Below, piece after piece: positions 5,709 to 6,404 of a stretch of 6,404 nucleotides of DNA; the first letter of the stretch is position 1; the number at the start of each line of letters is the position of its first letter. This DNA is from an uncultured Pseudoxanthomonas sp. (GTDB taxonomy: Bacteria; Pseudomonadota; Gammaproteobacteria; Xanthomonadales; Xanthomonadaceae). The translations under genes and the position numbers were made by a program. Under the pieces are notes generated by a model. The model searched no databases and was not told the origin of the DNA. It worked only from the letters and a program-made list of their open reading frames with translations. The stretch is from the NCBI GenBank assembly GCA_946886405.1, contig CAMPIO010000139.1, positions 1 to 6,404 of the forward strand, read 5' to 3'.

Positions 5709-6362
5709 TCATCGGCTCACCCAGACGTCGCCGCCCGGCCCGACCACACCCTGCACCACGCGACGCGAGGACAGGTTTTCGACGGTGACCCGCTCGTTCT
5801 CCCCGGCATCGGCCAGCGCCTTGCCAGCCACGCGGACCTCCACACCGCCGCGCCGGGACACCAGCGCCACGTTGTCGCCCCTCCTGACCAGGCGCTGCGC
5901 GACCAGGTCGGTCGATGACAGTACGGCGCCGGCCGACAGCATGCGCCGGGCCACCCGGCCCACGGCCTGCGCCGGGTCGGCCACGGCAGCACCGACGATG
6001 CGCGAGGCGTCGCGGCGCTCGGCGACGAACGCGTCGGCGGTGATGGTTTCTCCGGGCGCCACGCCGCGCGCCAGCACCAGCACGGTCTGGCTGCGTCGCA
6101 CGCGCACGGGCACGAACAGGCGCCAGCCGGCGTCCTGCGGGCAACTGACTTCCACGCTGTTGCTGCCCTGGATGCGGGCCACCAGCGCGGCGCCACAGCG
6201 CGGCAGGCGCAGGGCGGGATCGAGCGTGGCTTCGGCTTCGCTGCCGGCAGGCAAGGCGCCAAGGGCGGCGGCCTTGATGCTGTCGACGGGCTGGAAGTCC
6301 GCAGCCAGCACGGCGCATGCGGTCAGACCGCCGATGAGGGCAGTGGCGAGACGCAGCAGCAT
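5709..6362 (-). CDS. flgA: Flagellar basal body P-ring assembly chaperone FlgA
   Basis: A 217-residue periplasmic protein that helps FlgI polymerise into the P-ring around the rod. An N-terminal signal peptide (MLLRLATALIGGLTACAVLA, cleavage probably after Ala20 or Ala21) is followed by an N-terminal domain with two Cys (56 in LPRCG, 74 in VSCPQ) that could form a disulphide. Then comes the SAF-like and C-terminal beta region: ARGVAPGETITADAF (98-112), RMLSAGAVLSSTDL (140-153), RRGDNVALVSRRGGVEV (160-176) and the final GPGGDVWV. The length is usual for the family. The ATG at 6362 is preferred over one at 6383, because GGAG (6370-6373) lies 7 bases upstream and the protein then begins directly with a normal signal peptide. 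The gene lies upstream of flgM in the same direction, with a 167-base gap holding the flgM promoter. Confidence 0.93.
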   Translation of the reverse strand: MLLRLATALIGGLTACAVLAADFQPVDSIKAAALGALPAGSEAEATLDPALRLPRCGAALVARIQGSNSVEVSCPQDAGWRLFVPVRVRRSQTVLVLARGVAPGETITADAFVAERRDASRIVGAAVADPAQAVGRVARRMLSAGAVLSSTDLVAQRLVRRGDNVALVSRRGGVEVRVAGKALADAGENERVTVENLSSRRVVQGVVGPGGDVWVSR

Positions 6363-6369
6363 GGGCGGG

Positions 6370-6373
6370 CTCC
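6370..6373 (-). promoter_or_regulatory. Ribosome binding site deciding the flgA start
   Basis: GGAG on the - strand, 7 bases before the ATG at 6362. No comparable site precedes the upstream ATG at 6383 (CACCCACCCCGTCG). Confidence 0.65.
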
Positions 6374-6395
6374 GGTGGTTCATCGACGGGGTGGG

Positions 6396-6400
6396 TGCAA
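6396..6400 (-). promoter_or_regulatory. Possible -12 half of a sigma-54 promoter for flgA
   Basis: The - strand reads CTTTGCAC here, which contains the TTGCA element of the sigma-54 consensus. It would place the transcription start near 6385, about 23 bases before the preferred flgA start. The -24 element (TGGCAC) would fall just outside the window, so this is only a half-site and could be chance. Confidence 0.25.
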
Positions 6401-6404
6401 AGCG

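Noticed and set aside
6323..6326. A lipobox-like LTAC in the FlgA signal peptide
   Set aside because: The four residues fit the pattern, but FlgA is known as a soluble periplasmic protein, the hydrophobic run continues past the Cys, and a good signal peptidase I site follows at Ala20/Ala21.

Overview
The window (about 67% G+C by eye, with strong third-position G/C bias) looks like chromosomal DNA of a gammaproteobacterium of the Xanthomonadaceae type (Xanthomonas, Pseudoxanthomonas, Luteimonas or Lysobacter relatives). This rests on the flgA-flgM-flgN gene set, the protein sequences, and a G+C-rich palindromic repeat of a kind I associate with that family. Genus is a guess.

Layout, left to right. 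(1) The C-terminal part of a methyl-accepting chemotaxis protein (1-629, +) ends in a strong intrinsic terminator (657-691). (2) A three-gene + strand cluster follows, with each gene overlapping the next. It encodes a small DHp-containing protein with a ruined ATPase domain (760-1386), a GGDEF-EAL-REC response regulator whose two c-di-GMP domains both carry degenerate catalytic motifs (1383-3089), and a small GIY-YIG nuclease-like protein (3082-3399). (3) A convergent intergenic stretch (3400-3542) is bracketed by two inverted copies of a palindromic repeat. The first copy supplies the last codons and the stop of the GIY-YIG gene. (4) On the - strand, reading from the right end, come flgA (6362-5709), then flgM, flgN and a cytoplasmic PAS histidine kinase (5541-3543). 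These last three are nearly contiguous and lie behind a near-consensus FliA (sigma-28) promoter with exact 11-base spacing (5572-5598).

How the genes may work together. FlgA helps build the flagellar P-ring, FlgM is the anti-sigma-28 factor, and FlgN is the chaperone for the hook-filament junction proteins. The histidine kinase appears to be expressed with flgMN as a late flagellar gene. The convergent cluster offers a receiver (REC) output protein and an ATPase-dead DHp protein that resembles ChpT/ShpA-type phosphotransferases in architecture. A reasonable but untested model is a motility-linked phosphorelay: the late-flagellar kinase acts, directly or through the DHp protein, on a REC domain attached to a catalytically degenerate c-di-GMP module that would act by binding rather than by catalysis. 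This proposed system is the most interesting content of the window. The rest is ordinary flagellar and chemotaxis housekeeping.
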